Source of the DNA: Massilia agrisoli
GTDB lineage: Bacteria; Pseudomonadota; Gammaproteobacteria; Burkholderiales; Burkholderiaceae_D
NCBI RefSeq assembly: GCF_020831365.1
Contig: NZ_JAJHPV010000020.1
Coordinates: forward strand, 124,001-188,000
Reading direction: 5' to 3'
DNA length: 64,000 bases
In this document: positions 25,293 to 36,425 of the stretch, in pieces
Position numbering within the stretch: the stretch's first letter is position 1
Layout: each line of letters opens with the position of its first letter
Notes under the pieces: generated by a model
Told to the model about the DNA's origin: nothing
The model's database searches: none
The model's input: the letters and a program-made list of their open reading frames with translations, nothing else
Made by a program: the position numbers and the translations under genes

Positions 25293-25856
25293 TTACGCGC
25301 CGCGGACCGCGCTGGCCGGCACTTCGACAAATTCCCCGGGCATCAAGGGATGGGTCGCCAGCGAAAACGGCCCGATGCTGCTGCGTACCAGCCGCAGGGT
25401 CGGCAGCCCGACGGCGGCCGTCATCCTGCGCACCTGGCGGTTCTTGCCTTCCTGCAGCGTAATCGCGATCCAGCTGGTCGGCTTGTCGGCCCGCGCCCGG
25501 ATCGGCGGATTGCGCGGCCACAGCCATTCCGGCTCGGCGATGCGCACCGCCCGGCACGGCTTGGTGATGAAGTCGCCCAGGTCGATCGGCGCCTGCAGCT
25601 TTTCCAGCGCGGCAGCGTCGGCCACCCCATCCACCTGTACCAGATACGTCTTCGCTTCCTTGTGGTCGGGGTGGGCGATCTGGTGCTGCAGGCGGCCGTC
25701 GTCGGTCAGCAGCATCAGGCCTTCACTGTCGGCGTCCAGCCGTCCGGCGGGGTAGATGTTGGGTTGCTTCAGGTAGTCGGCCAGCGATTCGCGCCCAGGC
25801 TGGGGCGAAAACTGGCACAGCACCTGGAACGGCTTGTTAAAGAGGATCAGGGACAT
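25293..25856 (-). CDS. rluE: 23S rRNA pseudouridine synthase, RluE-type
   Basis: The 187-residue enzyme of the RsuA/RluB/E/F family has no N-terminal S4 domain, which points to RluE (pseudouridine 2457 in 23S rRNA). The catalytic motif GRLDADSEGLMLLTDDG holds Asp41, and EGKNRQVRRMTAAVGLPTLRLVR is the second family signature. The start LILFNKPFQVLCQF is the usual beta-strand 'NKP' entry. Normal length. Confidence 0.9.
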   Translation of the reverse strand: MSLILFNKPFQVLCQFSPQPGRESLADYLKQPNIYPAGRLDADSEGLMLLTDDGRLQHQIAHPDHKEAKTYLVQVDGVADAAALEKLQAPIDLGDFITKPCRAVRIAEPEWLWPRNPPIRARADKPTSWIAITLQEGKNRQVRRMTAAVGLPTLRLVRSSIGPFSLATHPLMPGEFVEVPASAVRGA

Positions 25857-25955
25857 GGGGTGCGGCGGCTGCCTTTCAGGTCGAAAGCCATTGTTCGTGT
25901 CTTAAAACGGTGGCACCTAGTAAAATACTAGTGCATAATGTGAAACGGCTCTTAT

Positions 25956-25969
25956 GTCTTATAGAAGAC
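25956..25969. promoter_or_regulatory. Operator-like palindrome GTCTT-ATAG-AAGAC upstream of the monomeric isocitrate dehydrogenase
   Basis: The 14-bp element has perfect 5-bp arms. It lies about 90 bp before the ATG at 26058 and 16 nt after GTGCATAATG (25931-25940), a likely -10 region. The same GTGCATAATG-to-palindrome arrangement recurs before the next gene (28377-28416). TCTTAT..AAGA palindromes are typical of GntR-family regulators of TCA-cycle genes in betaproteobacteria; assignment to such a regulator is inference. Confidence 0.55.
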
Positions 25970-26057
25970 CTTCCGGCCAGTACAACATAATTGTAACCAG
26001 TTTCAGTATCCAGACCTATCCATCGCGGCACCGTTCGCGAATACCGAGGAAATGCGC

Positions 26058-28289
<2,232 letters not shown>

Positions 28290-28320
28290 TACCAGCCCCG
28301 GCCCCTGATGGCCGAAGAAA

Positions 28321-28357
28321 AAAACCCGCCCGGCCTTGATGGCCGCGGCGGGTTTTT
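28321..28357 (+). terminator. Rho-independent terminator between the two isocitrate dehydrogenase genes
   Basis: AAAACCCGCC (28321-28330) pairs with GGCGGGTTTT at 28347-28356 around an inner CGGCC-TTGAT-GGCCG hairpin, and the stem ends in a T-run. The -35 region of the next promoter appears to lie in the T-tail. Confidence 0.85.
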
Positions 28358-28402
28358 ACTTTTGCGCGATGAGTGGTGCATAATGCAATATTCAAATCAT
28401 AT

Positions 28403-28416
28403 GTCTTATGGAAGAG
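28403..28416. promoter_or_regulatory. Second operator-like palindrome GTCTT-ATGG-AAGAG upstream of dimeric icd
   Basis: Arms TCTT/AAGA are perfect. The element follows GTGCATAATG (28377-28386) by 16 nt, as in the copy at 25956, and lies about 50 bp before the icd ATG. The shared spacing argues for common control of both isocitrate dehydrogenases. Confidence 0.5.
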
Positions 28417-28464
28417 TAGCCGCGCCATGCCGCAATGGCGCCTCAGTCCAATTGGGAGAGCACA

Positions 28465-29718
28465 ATGTACCAACATATCACCGTCCCGGCCGATGGCCAG
28501 AAAATCAGCGTCAACGCCGATCTGACACTGACGGTTCCGGATAACCCGATCATTCCCTTCATCGAAGGCGATGGCACCGGCATCGACATCACCCCGGTCA
28601 TGATCAAGGTGGTCGACGCCGCGGTGGCCAAGGCCTACGGCGGCCGCCGCAAGATCAGCTGGATGGAAGTGTTTGCCGGCGAAAAGTCGACCAGCGTGTA
28701 TGGCCCGGACGTGTGGCTGCCGGACGAGACGCTGGACGCGGTCAAGGACTACGTCGTCTCGATCAAGGGCCCGTTGACCACGCCAGTGGGCGGCGGCATC
28801 CGTTCGCTCAACGTCGCCCTGCGCCAGCAGCTCGACCTGTACGTCTGCCTGCGCCCGGTACGCTACTTCACCGGTGTGCCTTCGCCGCTGAAACAGCCTG
28901 AAAAAACCAACATGGTCATCTTCCGCGAGAACTCGGAAGACATTTACGCCGGTATCGAATACCAGCAGGGTTCGGACGGCGTCAAGAAACTGATGGACTT
29001 CCTGGTTAAGGAAATGGGCGTCACCAAGATCCGCTTCCCTGAGACTTCGGGCCTGGGCATCAAGCCGGTGTCGATCGAAGGTACCGAGCGCCTGGTGCGC
29101 AAGGCGATCCAGTACGCGATCGACAACGACAAGCCTTCGGTGACCATCGTCCACAAGGGCAATATCATGAAGTACACCGAAGGCGGCTTCCGTGACTGGG
29201 CTTACGCCCTGGCCCAGAAGGAATTCGGCGCGGAACTGATCGACGGCGGCCCATGGTGCAAGTTCAAGAATCCGAAGACCGGCCGCGAGATCATCATCAA
29301 GGATTCGATCGCCGACGCATTCCTGCAGCAGATCCTGCTGCGTCCGGCCGAGTACAGCGTGATCGCGACGCTGAACCTGAACGGCGACTACATCTCGGAC
29401 GCGCTGGCGGCCCAGGTTGGCGGCATCGGTATTGCGCCAGGTGCAAACATGTCCGATTCCGTCGCCATGTTCGAAGCCACCCACGGCACTGCGCCCAAGT
29501 ACGCAGGCAAGGACTACGTGAACCCGGGTTCCTTGATCCTGTCGGCCGAGATGATGCTGCGCCATATGGGCTGGGTTGAAGCGGCTGACCTGATCATCGA
29601 ATCGATGCAGAAATCGATCGCCTCGAAGCGCGTCACCTACGATTTCGCCCGCCTGATGGAAGGCGCGACCCAGGTGTCGTGCTCGGGCTTTGGCGATGTG
29701 ATGATCGAAAACATGTAA
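28465..29718 (+). CDS. icd: NADP-dependent isocitrate dehydrogenase, homodimeric type
   Basis: The 417-residue enzyme of the isocitrate/isopropylmalate dehydrogenase family carries [29 protein letters not shown] (Ser114, equivalent to the AceK-phosphorylated Ser113 of E. coli), [31 protein letters not shown] and the C-terminal NADP-type [14 protein letters not shown]. It is intact and of normal length. ATG 28465 is 6 nt after GGGAGAG. Two isocitrate dehydrogenases in a row suggest control of flux between the TCA cycle and glyoxylate shunt. aceK is not in the window. Confidence 0.96.
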   Translation: MYQHITVPADGQKISVNADLTLTVPDNPIIPFIEGDGTGIDITPVMIKVVDAAVAKAYGGRRKISWMEVFAGEKSTSVYGPDVWLPDETLDAVKDYVVSIKGPLTTPVGGGIRSLNVALRQQLDLYVCLRPVRYFTGVPSPLKQPEKTNMVIFRENSEDIYAGIEYQQGSDGVKKLMDFLVKEMGVTKIRFPETSGLGIKPVSIEGTERLVRKAIQYAIDNDKPSVTIVHKGNIMKYTEGGFRDWAYALAQKEFGAELIDGGPWCKFKNPKTGREIIIKDSIADAFLQQILLRPAEYSVIATLNLNGDYISDALAAQVGGIGIAPGANMSDSVAMFEATHGTAPKYAGKDYVNPGSLILSAEMMLRHMGWVEAADLIIESMQKSIASKRVTYDFARLMEGATQVSCSGFGDVMIENM

Positions 29719-29760
29719 TTGTTCGCCTTACCGGCCGCGGCGCGGCAGGGTACGCCGGCA

Positions 29761-29796
29761 AAGGCCCCGTTCCTCGCAAGAGGGCGGGGCCTTTCT
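29761..29796 (+). terminator. Terminator downstream of icd
   Basis: AAGGCCCCG (29761-29769) pairs with CGGGGCCTT (29785-29793), followed by TCT. The loop contains a second, smaller CCTC/GAGG pair. Confidence 0.7.
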
Positions 29797-29851
29797 CGTG
29801 GGCGGTTGATTATTGTTCATGCAATAATCGGGCTTCGCAGCGGAGGGGCTT

Positions 29852-30229
29852 ATGGACGACAATCAGAAGTTCATGCAGGTCGGGCACTTTATATATGGGT
29901 TCCAGCGGGTCAGGATGACGCTGGCCGGCCTGTACCAGATGCTGGACGGTAGCGGGCACAACGATTTGCAACTGGCGGAACTCGCCAGCCGCACCGCCGC
30001 CTTGTTTGCGCGGCGGCGCGCGGCCGACGCCGTGGCGGTTTCCGGCTTCAACGCGGTGATTGAAAGCGTCCAGAAACACGGTGCGCGCCTGGATAAATTA
30101 CTCGCGCAAATTGATCCCGACAACGTGCCCGACGAAGACGAGCTTCAAGGCTTGCTCAACTGCCAGCACGAACTGGAACGCTTTCAGCGGCTACTGGCAT
30201 CGGCGCCGGGCGATATTGCCGGATCCTGA
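29852..30229 (+). CDS. Small helical protein of unknown function
   Basis: A 125-residue acidic, apparently all-helical cytoplasmic protein behind a good GGAGGGG ribosome-binding site. It has no signal peptide, membrane segment or recognisable motif. The central part (LQLAELASRTAALFARRRAADAVAVSGFNAVI) and the C-terminal QGLLNCQHELERFQRLLA could form a helical bundle. It stands alone between terminators and the chemoreceptor promoter. I do not recognise the family. Confidence 0.7.
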   Translation: MDDNQKFMQVGHFIYGFQRVRMTLAGLYQMLDGSGHNDLQLAELASRTAALFARRRAADAVAVSGFNAVIESVQKHGARLDKLLAQIDPDNVPDEDELQGLLNCQHELERFQRLLASAPGDIAGS

Positions 30230-30294
30230 TATTCATTCGATCACGAACGTAATTCTTGTTGTTGCGACAAAGCTGTTTTTGTCATGGACAAGAG

Positions 30295-30322
30295 TTGGAC
30301 AAAGTGCGGCTTCGGCTATACT
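30295..30322 (+). promoter_or_regulatory. Sigma-70 promoter of the chemoreceptor gene
   Basis: TTGGAC (30295-30300), a 16-nt spacer, TATACT (30317-30322). A GACAAA/TTTGTC inverted repeat (30266-30283) lies just upstream and could be an operator. Confidence 0.55.
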
Positions 30323-30395
30323 TTCTCAGTGGCATCTAATGATGCTGTTGTGACTAGCCGACCCGCGCTATCCAACCCAACACCAGGCCCAAACA

Positions 30396-31874
30396 ATGCC
30401 CATCGTCGACCGCACCCATTACCACCAGGCTGATCGCCTCATGCTATTCATCATCTGGGGCTTGTTCCTGATGTCCCTGGGTTTATCGGGCATGCACGAC
30501 ACCATGAAGTGGGCGCTGATCGCCGGGCTGCCAGCGGCGCTGGTCCCGACCGCCATGATCATCATGGCGGGCGGCACCCGCCTCACGGCATCGGTGGTGG
30601 CGGTATCGCTGATGGTGTTCAGCGCCTTGCACATCCACCAGGCGGCGGGCATGAACGAGCTGCATTTCGGTATTTTCGTTCTGCTGGCGTTCCTGCTGTG
30701 CTACCGCGACTGGATGGTCGTGGTGGTGGGCGCGGCCGTGATTGCACTTCATCACTTGAGCTTCAACTACTTGCAGGAGCTGGGGTACGGCGTGCGCTGC
30801 ATGACCGAACCCGGCTTCGGTCGCGTATTGGTGCATGCCGCTTACGTTATTGTCGAGACCGGCGTCCTGTGCTTCCTCGCCATCCTGCTGCGCCGCGAAA
30901 CCCAGCAGGCGGCGGAGCTGACGGCGACGGTGGCCGCGCTGTCCGGCAGCGGCGGCGCGATCGACTTGCGCCGCGATGAACACAGCGCGCAAAGTGCCGC
31001 CGGACAGGCGCTCCAGAACGCGCTTGGCGTGATGCATGGCGCGATAGCGCGGGTGCACCAGGGTGTGGAAACCATCGCCGCGGCCTCGCGCGAAATTGCC
31101 ACCGGCAACCTCGACTTGTCGGAGCGCACCGAGCGCCAGGCCTGTTCGCTTCAGGGGACGGTGGCGTCGATGGAGGCGCTGACGTCGCGCGTGCGACTGA
31201 ACGGTGAAAGCGCGCGCAGGGCCAACGAGCTGGCCATTTCCGCTTCGAGCGTGGCAGTGCGCGGCGGCGAAGTGGTGTCGCAGGTCGTTGATACGATGTC
31301 GTCGATTAACGATTCGTCAAAGCAGATCGTCGATATCATCTCCGTCATCGACGGTATCGCTTTCCAGACCAACATCCTGGCCTTGAATGCTGCGGTGGAG
31401 GCGGCCCGGGCCGGGGACCAGGGGCGCGGCTTTGCGGTAGTCGCGTCCGAGGTGCGGGTGCTGGCGCAACGCTCTGCCGCTGCCGCCAAGGAAATCAAGC
31501 AACTGATCGGCGACTCGGTCGGCCGCGTGCAGACTGGTTCGGAGCTGGTCAGCAAGGCTGGCGCCACCATGGAAGAGATTGTGCACAGCGTCCGCCGCGT
31601 GACCGACATCATGGGCGAGATCAGCGCCGCCAGCGCGGAGCAGGAGTCGAACATCAACGAGATCGACCGGGCGATCAGCGACATGGACAGCGTTACCCAG
31701 CAGAATGCGGCGCAGGTCGAAGAAGCCGCGGCCGCGGCGCGCTCGCTGCAGGACCAGGCCGACGAGCTGGCACGGGTGGTGGACACTTTCGCGCTCGACG
31801 CCAACCGGGCGCCCGAGGCCGGCAAGGACAGGGCGCGGTTGCCAGGGCGCCGGGTCAGCCAGCTAGCAGCCTGA
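30396..31874 (+). CDS. Methyl-accepting chemotaxis protein with multi-span membrane sensor
   Basis: The 492-residue receptor has an N-terminal membrane part with about six helices (residues 15-165) instead of the usual periplasmic ligand domain. Several histidines lie in or beside the helices ([22 protein letters not shown]), compatible with cofactor or metal binding. The cytoplasmic part has no clear HAMP and goes straight to the signalling coiled-coil. The hairpin tip ([36 protein letters not shown], near 315-350) is canonical, so it should couple to CheA/CheW. The sensed signal is unknown; membrane-embedded sensors often report redox or energy state. Confidence 0.9.
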   Translation: MPIVDRTHYHQADRLMLFIIWGLFLMSLGLSGMHDTMKWALIAGLPAALVPTAMIIMAGGTRLTASVVAVSLMVFSALHIHQAAGMNELHFGIFVLLAFLLCYRDWMVVVVGAAVIALHHLSFNYLQELGYGVRCMTEPGFGRVLVHAAYVIVETGVLCFLAILLRRETQQAAELTATVAALSGSGGAIDLRRDEHSAQSAAGQALQNALGVMHGAIARVHQGVETIAAASREIATGNLDLSERTERQACSLQGTVASMEALTSRVRLNGESARRANELAISASSVAVRGGEVVSQVVDTMSSINDSSKQIVDIISVIDGIAFQTNILALNAAVEAARAGDQGRGFAVVASEVRVLAQRSAAAAKEIKQLIGDSVGRVQTGSELVSKAGATMEEIVHSVRRVTDIMGEISAASAEQESNINEIDRAISDMDSVTQQNAAQVEEAAAAARSLQDQADELARVVDTFALDANRAPEAGKDRARLPGRRVSQLAA

Positions 31875-31878
31875 AAAC

Positions 31879-32397
31879 TTAACGCGGGTGCGCATCTTCC
31901 CATGGGGAGCGGCGCACCGACCACTGCACCAGCGGCTCGCCATCGTCATCAATGAGAGTGTCATGCGCCGTGAAACCAAGCGATTGCACGGCCCGGGTCG
32001 AGCCGACGTTGTCGGCATTCACCTGGGCCAGCACCGCGTCGACTTGCCCTGAAGCAAACGCAAGCCGGACCAGCTCGCTAATCGCGGCGCTCGCCATTCC
32101 CTGCTTGCGGCATGCCGGAGCGACTCCATATCCGATCTCGACGCAGCCGTCGGCCGGTTCGTCCTTGAATCCGCAGGCGCCGACAACAGCCGAATCGGAA
32201 ACGCGGATAATCAGGAAGGTGCTGCACCAGTCAGGATGTGCGCCCTTGTGCAGTTGGCGCAACGATCGTTCCGCCACGAAACCAGGCGGCAGCGCACCCT
32301 CGGCGACAGCGCCGGGCAGCCCGGCGGGAGCGCGGGATGCCGCAAGCGCGCGCAAGTCGGCAGGGGAGAGGGAGTGAAGTCGAACTTTGGTCATCAT
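31879..32397 (-). CDS. GNAT-family N-acetyltransferase (RimJ/RimL-like)
   Basis: The 172-residue protein has the GNAT fold pattern: LIIRVSDSAVVGACGFKDEP, then VEIGYGVAPACRKQGMASAAISELVRLAF (acetyl-CoA pyrophosphate loop R-K-Q-G-M-A), then VLAQVNADNVGSTRAVQSLGF. This is the arrangement of RimJ/RimL-type acetyltransferases; the acceptor is unknown. It is convergent with the chemoreceptor gene, only 4 bp apart, and downstream of the cold-shock gene's terminator. Confidence 0.85.
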   Translation of the reverse strand: MMTKVRLHSLSPADLRALAASRAPAGLPGAVAEGALPPGFVAERSLRQLHKGAHPDWCSTFLIIRVSDSAVVGACGFKDEPADGCVEIGYGVAPACRKQGMASAAISELVRLAFASGQVDAVLAQVNADNVGSTRAVQSLGFTAHDTLIDDDGEPLVQWSVRRSPWEDAHPR

Positions 32398-32400
32398 TGC

Positions 32401-32432
32401 AAAAAAAACCCCGCCACGGGGGCGGGGTTTTT
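32401..32432 (-). terminator. Terminator of the cold-shock gene
   Basis: On the minus strand AAAAACCCCGCC and GGCGGGGTTTTT pair around a 5-nt loop and run into eight T (plus-strand A-run 32401-32408). It stands immediately before the acetyltransferase start, so that gene needs its own signals. Confidence 0.8.
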
Positions 32433-32451
32433 CACACCAAGTGAGCTTTGA

Positions 32452-32655
32452 TTAAGCGGACTGGATGTTGGAAGCTTGCTTGCCTTTAGGGCCTTGCGTG
32501 ACTTCGAACTGAACTTTTTGACCTTCTTTGAGGGTCTTGAAACCGTTCATGTTGATTGCGGAGAAGTGTGCGAACAGATCCTCGCCGCCGTCATCTGGAG
32601 TGATGAAGCCAAAGCCTTTGGAATCATTGAACCACTTAACTGTACCTGTTGCCAT
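32452..32655 (-). CDS. Cold-shock protein, CspA family
   Basis: The 67-residue single cold-shock (OB-fold) domain has both RNA-binding motifs: [10 protein letters not shown] (RNP1) and DLFAHFSAI (RNP2), starting [12 protein letters not shown]. It binds single-stranded RNA/DNA and melts secondary structure. Start is at 32655, since upstream in-frame sequence is leader. Codon bias (AAA, GAA, ACC) is unlike most neighbours and fits high expression. Confidence 0.97.
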   Translation of the reverse strand: MATGTVKWFNDSKGFGFITPDDGGEDLFAHFSAINMNGFKTLKEGQKVQFEVTQGPKGKQASNIQSA

Positions 32656-32974
32656 AAAAGAACTTTCAAATATAAACAAATCACACGAGCCATAAAAGCA
32701 AGAAGCTTCTTGCCCCCTCCTCAGCTGCTCACATCTTATCAACAAGTACATAAGTACAAGTCAATATCCGCATTGTTGGCGGAATAATTTTTGAAGTCAA
32801 GGGCTTTTGAAAATAAATTGTCATTCCTGCCACAGCGGTCCAAAACGCAACTCTTGATTTCCTGAATCGGGTCGCCATCTGCGCTTAGTCTCGAAAACGC
32901 GTAAGATGGGAAAATAAATGTAGTGGCCTGATGTTTACACATTGCATCATCGTTGAAAGCCTTAGAATAAGCGT
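32656..32974. promoter_or_regulatory. Divergent region between the cold-shock gene and clpS, with structured 5' leader
   Basis: On the minus strand, TTGACT (32764-32759) and a TGATAA-like -10 17 nt further give a plausible cold-shock promoter with a leader of about 75 nt. That leader holds a perfect 16-bp palindrome, GCAAGAAGCTTCTTGC (32698-32713), able to form a hairpin near the ribosome-binding site. CspA-type genes are known for thermosensitive leaders. The clpS-proximal half is A/T-rich; TTTACA (32934) and TAGAAT (32963) are present but badly spaced, so the clpS promoter is unclear. Confidence 0.45.
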
Positions 32975-33277
32975 ATGGCAACCAAGCAAGATACCGAACA
33001 AGTGCTGGAGCGGCAGGTGGTTAAACCGCCTCCGCTATACCAGGTAGCGCTGCTGAATGATGACTATACCCCGATGGAATTCGTAGTGGCCATCATCCAG
33101 GAGTACTTCAATAAGGATCGCGAGACGGCGACGCAGATCATGCTATCCGTTCACCGCCACGGCAAAGGAGTGTGCGGCGTGTTTTCCAAAGATATAGCGT
33201 GTACCAAAGTGGAGTTTGTATTAACGCATGCGCGCAAGGCGGGGCATCCCCTGCAGTGCGTGATGGAGGAAGTATGA
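32975..33277 (+). CDS. clpS: ATP-dependent Clp protease adaptor ClpS
   Basis: The 100-residue adaptor has the core [21 protein letters not shown], the substrate-pocket Asp-Asp pair, [12 protein letters not shown] and the C-terminal HPLQCVMEE. ClpS brings N-end-rule substrates to ClpA and inhibits ClpA-dependent SsrA degradation. Its stop overlaps the clpA start (ATGA), the standard clpSA arrangement. Confidence 0.97.
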   Translation: MATKQDTEQVLERQVVKPPPLYQVALLNDDYTPMEFVVAIIQEYFNKDRETATQIMLSVHRHGKGVCGVFSKDIACTKVEFVLTHARKAGHPLQCVMEEV

Positions 33278-35574
33278 TTGCGCAGGAACTTGAAGTCTCT
33301 TTACACATGGCCTTTGTCGAAGCCCGGCAAGCACGGCACGAATTCATTACCGTTGAGCACCTGCTGCTGGCGCTGCTGGACAATCCGTCCGCTGCCGAAG
33401 TCCTGCGTGCCTGCGCGGTCAACATTGAAGACCTGCGCAAGACCCTGACCAATTTTATCGGCGATAACACGCCGACCGTGCCGGGCACGGGCGAGGTCGA
33501 CACCCAGCCGACGCTGGGCTTCCAGCGCGTGATCCAGCGCGCGATCATGCACGTCCAGTCGGCCTCGAACGGCAAGAAGGAAGTCACCGGCGCCAATGTG
33601 CTGGTGGCCATCTTCGGCGAAAAAGACTCGCATGCGGTGTACTACTTGCACCAGCAGGGCGTCACGCGCCTTGACGTGGTCAACTTCATTTCGCACGGCG
33701 TGCGCAAGGACCAGCAGATCGACAGCCAGAAGGCATCCGAAGGCGTGGAAGAAGCCCAGGTCGAAGGACAGACCAAGGAAAGCCCGCTCGACCAATTCAC
33801 CCAGAACCTGAACAAGTCCGCGTCCGAAGGCAAGATCGATCCGCTGATCGGGCGCGAGGAAGAAGTCGACCGCGTCATCCAGATCCTGTGCCGCCGCCGC
33901 AAGAACAACCCGCTGCTGGTCGGTGAAGCCGGTGTTGGCAAGACCGCCATCGCGGAAGGCCTGGCATGGCGCATCACCCAGGGCGACGTGCCTGAAGTGC
34001 TGAGCAACGCCATCGTCTACTCGCTGGACATGGGCGCGCTGCTGGCCGGCACCAAGTACCGCGGCGACTTCGAGCAGCGCCTGAAGGCCGTGCTCAAGCA
34101 GCTGAAGGACGCGCCGAACGGCATCCTGTTCATCGACGAGATCCACACGATCATCGGCGCCGGTTCGGCGTCGGGCGGCACCCTGGACGCGTCCAACCTG
34201 CTCAAGCCTGCGCTGTCCAATGGCCAGCTCAAGTGCATCGGCGCGACCACCTTCACCGAGTTCCGCGGCGTGTTCGAAAAAGACCACGCGCTGTCGCGCC
34301 GCTTCCAGAAGGTCGACGTCAACGAGCCGACCGTCGAGCAGACCGTGCAGATCCTGCGCGGCCTGAAGTCGCGCTTCGAAGAGCACCACGGCGTCAAGTA
34401 CTCGTCGTCGGCGCTGTCGACCGCGGCTGAGCTGGCGGCCCGCTTCATCAACGACCGCCACCTTCCGGACAAGGCGATCGACGTCATCGACGAAGCCGGC
34501 GCTGCGCAGCGCATCCTGCCGAAGTCGAAGCAGAAGAAAACCATCGGCAAAACCGAGATCGAGGACATCATCGCCAAGATCGCGCGTATTCCGCCGCAAA
34601 CCGTCAACCAGGACGACCGCAGCAAGCTGCAGACCATCGACCGCGACCTGCGCAACGTCGTGTTCGGCCAGGACCCTGCGATCGACGCGCTGTCGTCAGC
34701 CATCAAGATGGCGCGTGCTGGCCTCGGCAAGACCGACAAGCCGATCGGCTCCTTCCTGTTCTCCGGTCCTACCGGCGTCGGCAAGACCGAAGTGGCGAAG
34801 CAGCTGGCCTTCATCCTCGGCATCGAGCTGATTCGCTTCGACATGTCCGAGTACATGGAACGGCATGCGGTCAGCCGCCTGATCGGCGCGCCTCCGGGCT
34901 ACGTCGGATTCGACCAGGGCGGTTTGCTGACCGAAGCCATCACCAAGAAGCCGCACGCGGTGCTGCTGCTGGACGAGATTGAAAAAGCCCACCCGGACAT
35001 TTTCAATATCCTGCTGCAGGTGATGGACCATGGCACGCTGACCGACAACAACGGACGCAAGGCCGACTTCCGCAACGTGATCATCATCATGACCACCAAC
35101 GCTGGCGCGGAAAGCCTGACCAAGCGCTCGATGGGCTTCACCGATTCGAAGGCGCAGGGCGACGAGATGGCCGACATCAAGCGCATGTTCACGCCTGAGT
35201 TCCGCAACCGTATCGACGCGACCATCAGCTTCCGTGCGCTGGACGAAGAAATCATCCTGCGCGTGGTCGACAAGTTCCTGATGCAGCTTGAAGAGCAGCT
35301 GCACGAGAAGAAAGTCGAAGCGGTGTTCACCGAGAAGCTGCGCAAGTACCTCGCGCGCAAGGGCTTCGATCCGCAGATGGGAGCGCGTCCGATGTCGCGC
35401 CTGATCCAGGACATGATCCGCAAGGCGCTGGCCGACGAGCTGCTGTTTGGCCGCCTGGTCAACGGCGGGCGCATCACGGTCGACCTGGACGACAACGACA
35501 ACGTGCTGATCGAGTTCCCGGAAGGCGACACCATGCCGCCGCCGGCGCCGGCCGAGACGGTCGAAATCGAGTAA
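33274..35574 (+). CDS. clpA: ATP-dependent Clp protease ATP-binding subunit ClpA
   Basis: The 766-residue AAA+ unfoldase has an N-domain (about 1-140), a D1 module with Walker A GEAGVGKT (217-224) and [11 protein letters not shown], and a D2 module with Walker A GPTGVGKT (498-505) and [13 protein letters not shown]. It has no long middle (ClpB) domain, and the IGF-type loop for ClpP docking is expected in D2 near SMGFTD. ATG 33274 overlaps clpS by 4 bp. The strong terminator at 35593 ends the operon. Confidence 0.97.
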   Translation: MIAQELEVSLHMAFVEARQARHEFITVEHLLLALLDNPSAAEVLRACAVNIEDLRKTLTNFIGDNTPTVPGTGEVDTQPTLGFQRVIQRAIMHVQSASNGKKEVTGANVLVAIFGEKDSHAVYYLHQQGVTRLDVVNFISHGVRKDQQIDSQKASEGVEEAQVEGQTKESPLDQFTQNLNKSASEGKIDPLIGREEEVDRVIQILCRRRKNNPLLVGEAGVGKTAIAEGLAWRITQGDVPEVLSNAIVYSLDMGALLAGTKYRGDFEQRLKAVLKQLKDAPNGILFIDEIHTIIGAGSASGGTLDASNLLKPALSNGQLKCIGATTFTEFRGVFEKDHALSRRFQKVDVNEPTVEQTVQILRGLKSRFEEHHGVKYSSSALSTAAELAARFINDRHLPDKAIDVIDEAGAAQRILPKSKQKKTIGKTEIEDIIAKIARIPPQTVNQDDRSKLQTIDRDLRNVVFGQDPAIDALSSAIKMARAGLGKTDKPIGSFLFSGPTGVGKTEVAKQLAFILGIELIRFDMSEYMERHAVSRLIGAPPGYVGFDQGGLLTEAITKKPHAVLLLDEIEKAHPDIFNILLQVMDHGTLTDNNGRKADFRNVIIIMTTNAGAESLTKRSMGFTDSKAQGDEMADIKRMFTPEFRNRIDATISFRALDEEIILRVVDKFLMQLEEQLHEKKVEAVFTEKLRKYLARKGFDPQMGARPMSRLIQDMIRKALADELLFGRLVNGGRITVDLDDNDNVLIEFPEGDTMPPPAPAETVEIE

Positions 35575-35592
35575 GCGCGCAAGCGCAACCAG

Positions 35593-35628
35593 AAAACCCG
35601 CACAGTTCGCACTGTGCGGGTTTTTTTT
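35593..35628 (+). terminator. Terminator of the clpSA operon
   Basis: AAAACCCGCACAGT-TCGC-ACTGTGCGGGTTTT is a perfect 14-bp stem with a stable UUCG-like loop, continued by further T. Confidence 0.9.
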
Positions 35629-35662
35629 ACGGGCGTCGTTACTTTGGCTGGACCCACCACTT

Positions 35663-35974
35663 ATGCCCTCCCGCTATCTCGTCCTTTGCTTATTGCTTTT
35701 CGCTGCTCACGCACCTGCGAGCGATGACCCATTGGCTGAACTGAAGAAAGGGCAACCGAGGGATGTCAAACAACTGATTGATCGCATCGCCCTCTGTACA
35801 CACTGGAGTGGCGAAGAGCCCTATGACGCTGAACGTAGCCAGGAAATCTCGCGAGCGATGAAAGACTCGCGATGCAATGAACTGGCGAAGGATGAAGCGG
35901 CAGCGCGCAAACGCTACGCAAAACGGCCGGGCACGATCAAGGCGTTGGAACAAGCTAAAGAGTTAGGGTATTGA
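35663..35974 (+). CDS. Small exported protein of unknown function
   Basis: The 103-residue protein has a signal peptide (YLVLCLLLFAAHAPAS, cut near 20) and a charged helical mature part with two cysteines (ALCTHW, SRCNEL) that could pair. No ribosome-binding site is obvious. Base composition is visibly lower in GC than in clpA or the genes downstream. No family recognised. Confidence 0.6.
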   Translation: MPSRYLVLCLLLFAAHAPASDDPLAELKKGQPRDVKQLIDRIALCTHWSGEEPYDAERSQEISRAMKDSRCNELAKDEAAARKRYAKRPGTIKALEQAKELGY

Positions 35975-36046
35975 CCAGCCGATAGTCGCACGTGCTGCCA
36001 GGCCCCGCGGGCAAGGATGTGAATCAAATTACGAACGGACCGACAC

Positions 36047-36415
36047 ATGAAAATTCATAGCACCACTCCCATCCTCCGCATCTTCGATGAAGCGAAAGCC
36101 AAAGAATTCTATGTGGATTTCCTTGGATTCAAGGTCGACTGGGAGCACCGCTTCGAGCCAGCCCTACCTCTCTACCTGCAAATCTCGCGCGAGGGCTGCA
36201 TCCTTCACCTGTCCGAACATCACGGCGATTGCTGCCCCGGCTCGGCCATGCGGATTGAAGTGAACGGCATCGACGAGCTGCATGCTGAGCTGATCGCAAA
36301 ACAGTTTAAGTATGCGCGGCCCTCCCTGGACGACACCCCATGGGGTACTCGTGACATGTCGGTCAAAGACCCGTTCGGCAATCGCCTGACCTTTACCACC
36401 GCAATCAGCACCTGA
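36047..36415 (+). CDS. Glyoxalase/bleomycin-resistance (VOC) family protein
   Basis: The 122-residue single VOC domain has two beta-alpha-beta-beta-beta units: TPILRIFDEAKAKEFYVDFLGFKVDWEH, then LHLSEHHGD, then MRIEVNGIDELHAELIAK and KDPFGNRLTF. This is the arrangement of bleomycin-binding-like proteins; His/Glu positions for a metal are only partly present. The substrate is unknown. It shares the lower-GC character of the gene before it, so the two may have arrived together. Confidence 0.85.
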   Translation: MKIHSTTPILRIFDEAKAKEFYVDFLGFKVDWEHRFEPALPLYLQISREGCILHLSEHHGDCCPGSAMRIEVNGIDELHAELIAKQFKYARPSLDDTPWGTRDMSVKDPFGNRLTFTTAIST

Positions 36416-36425
36416 GATGACTGTG

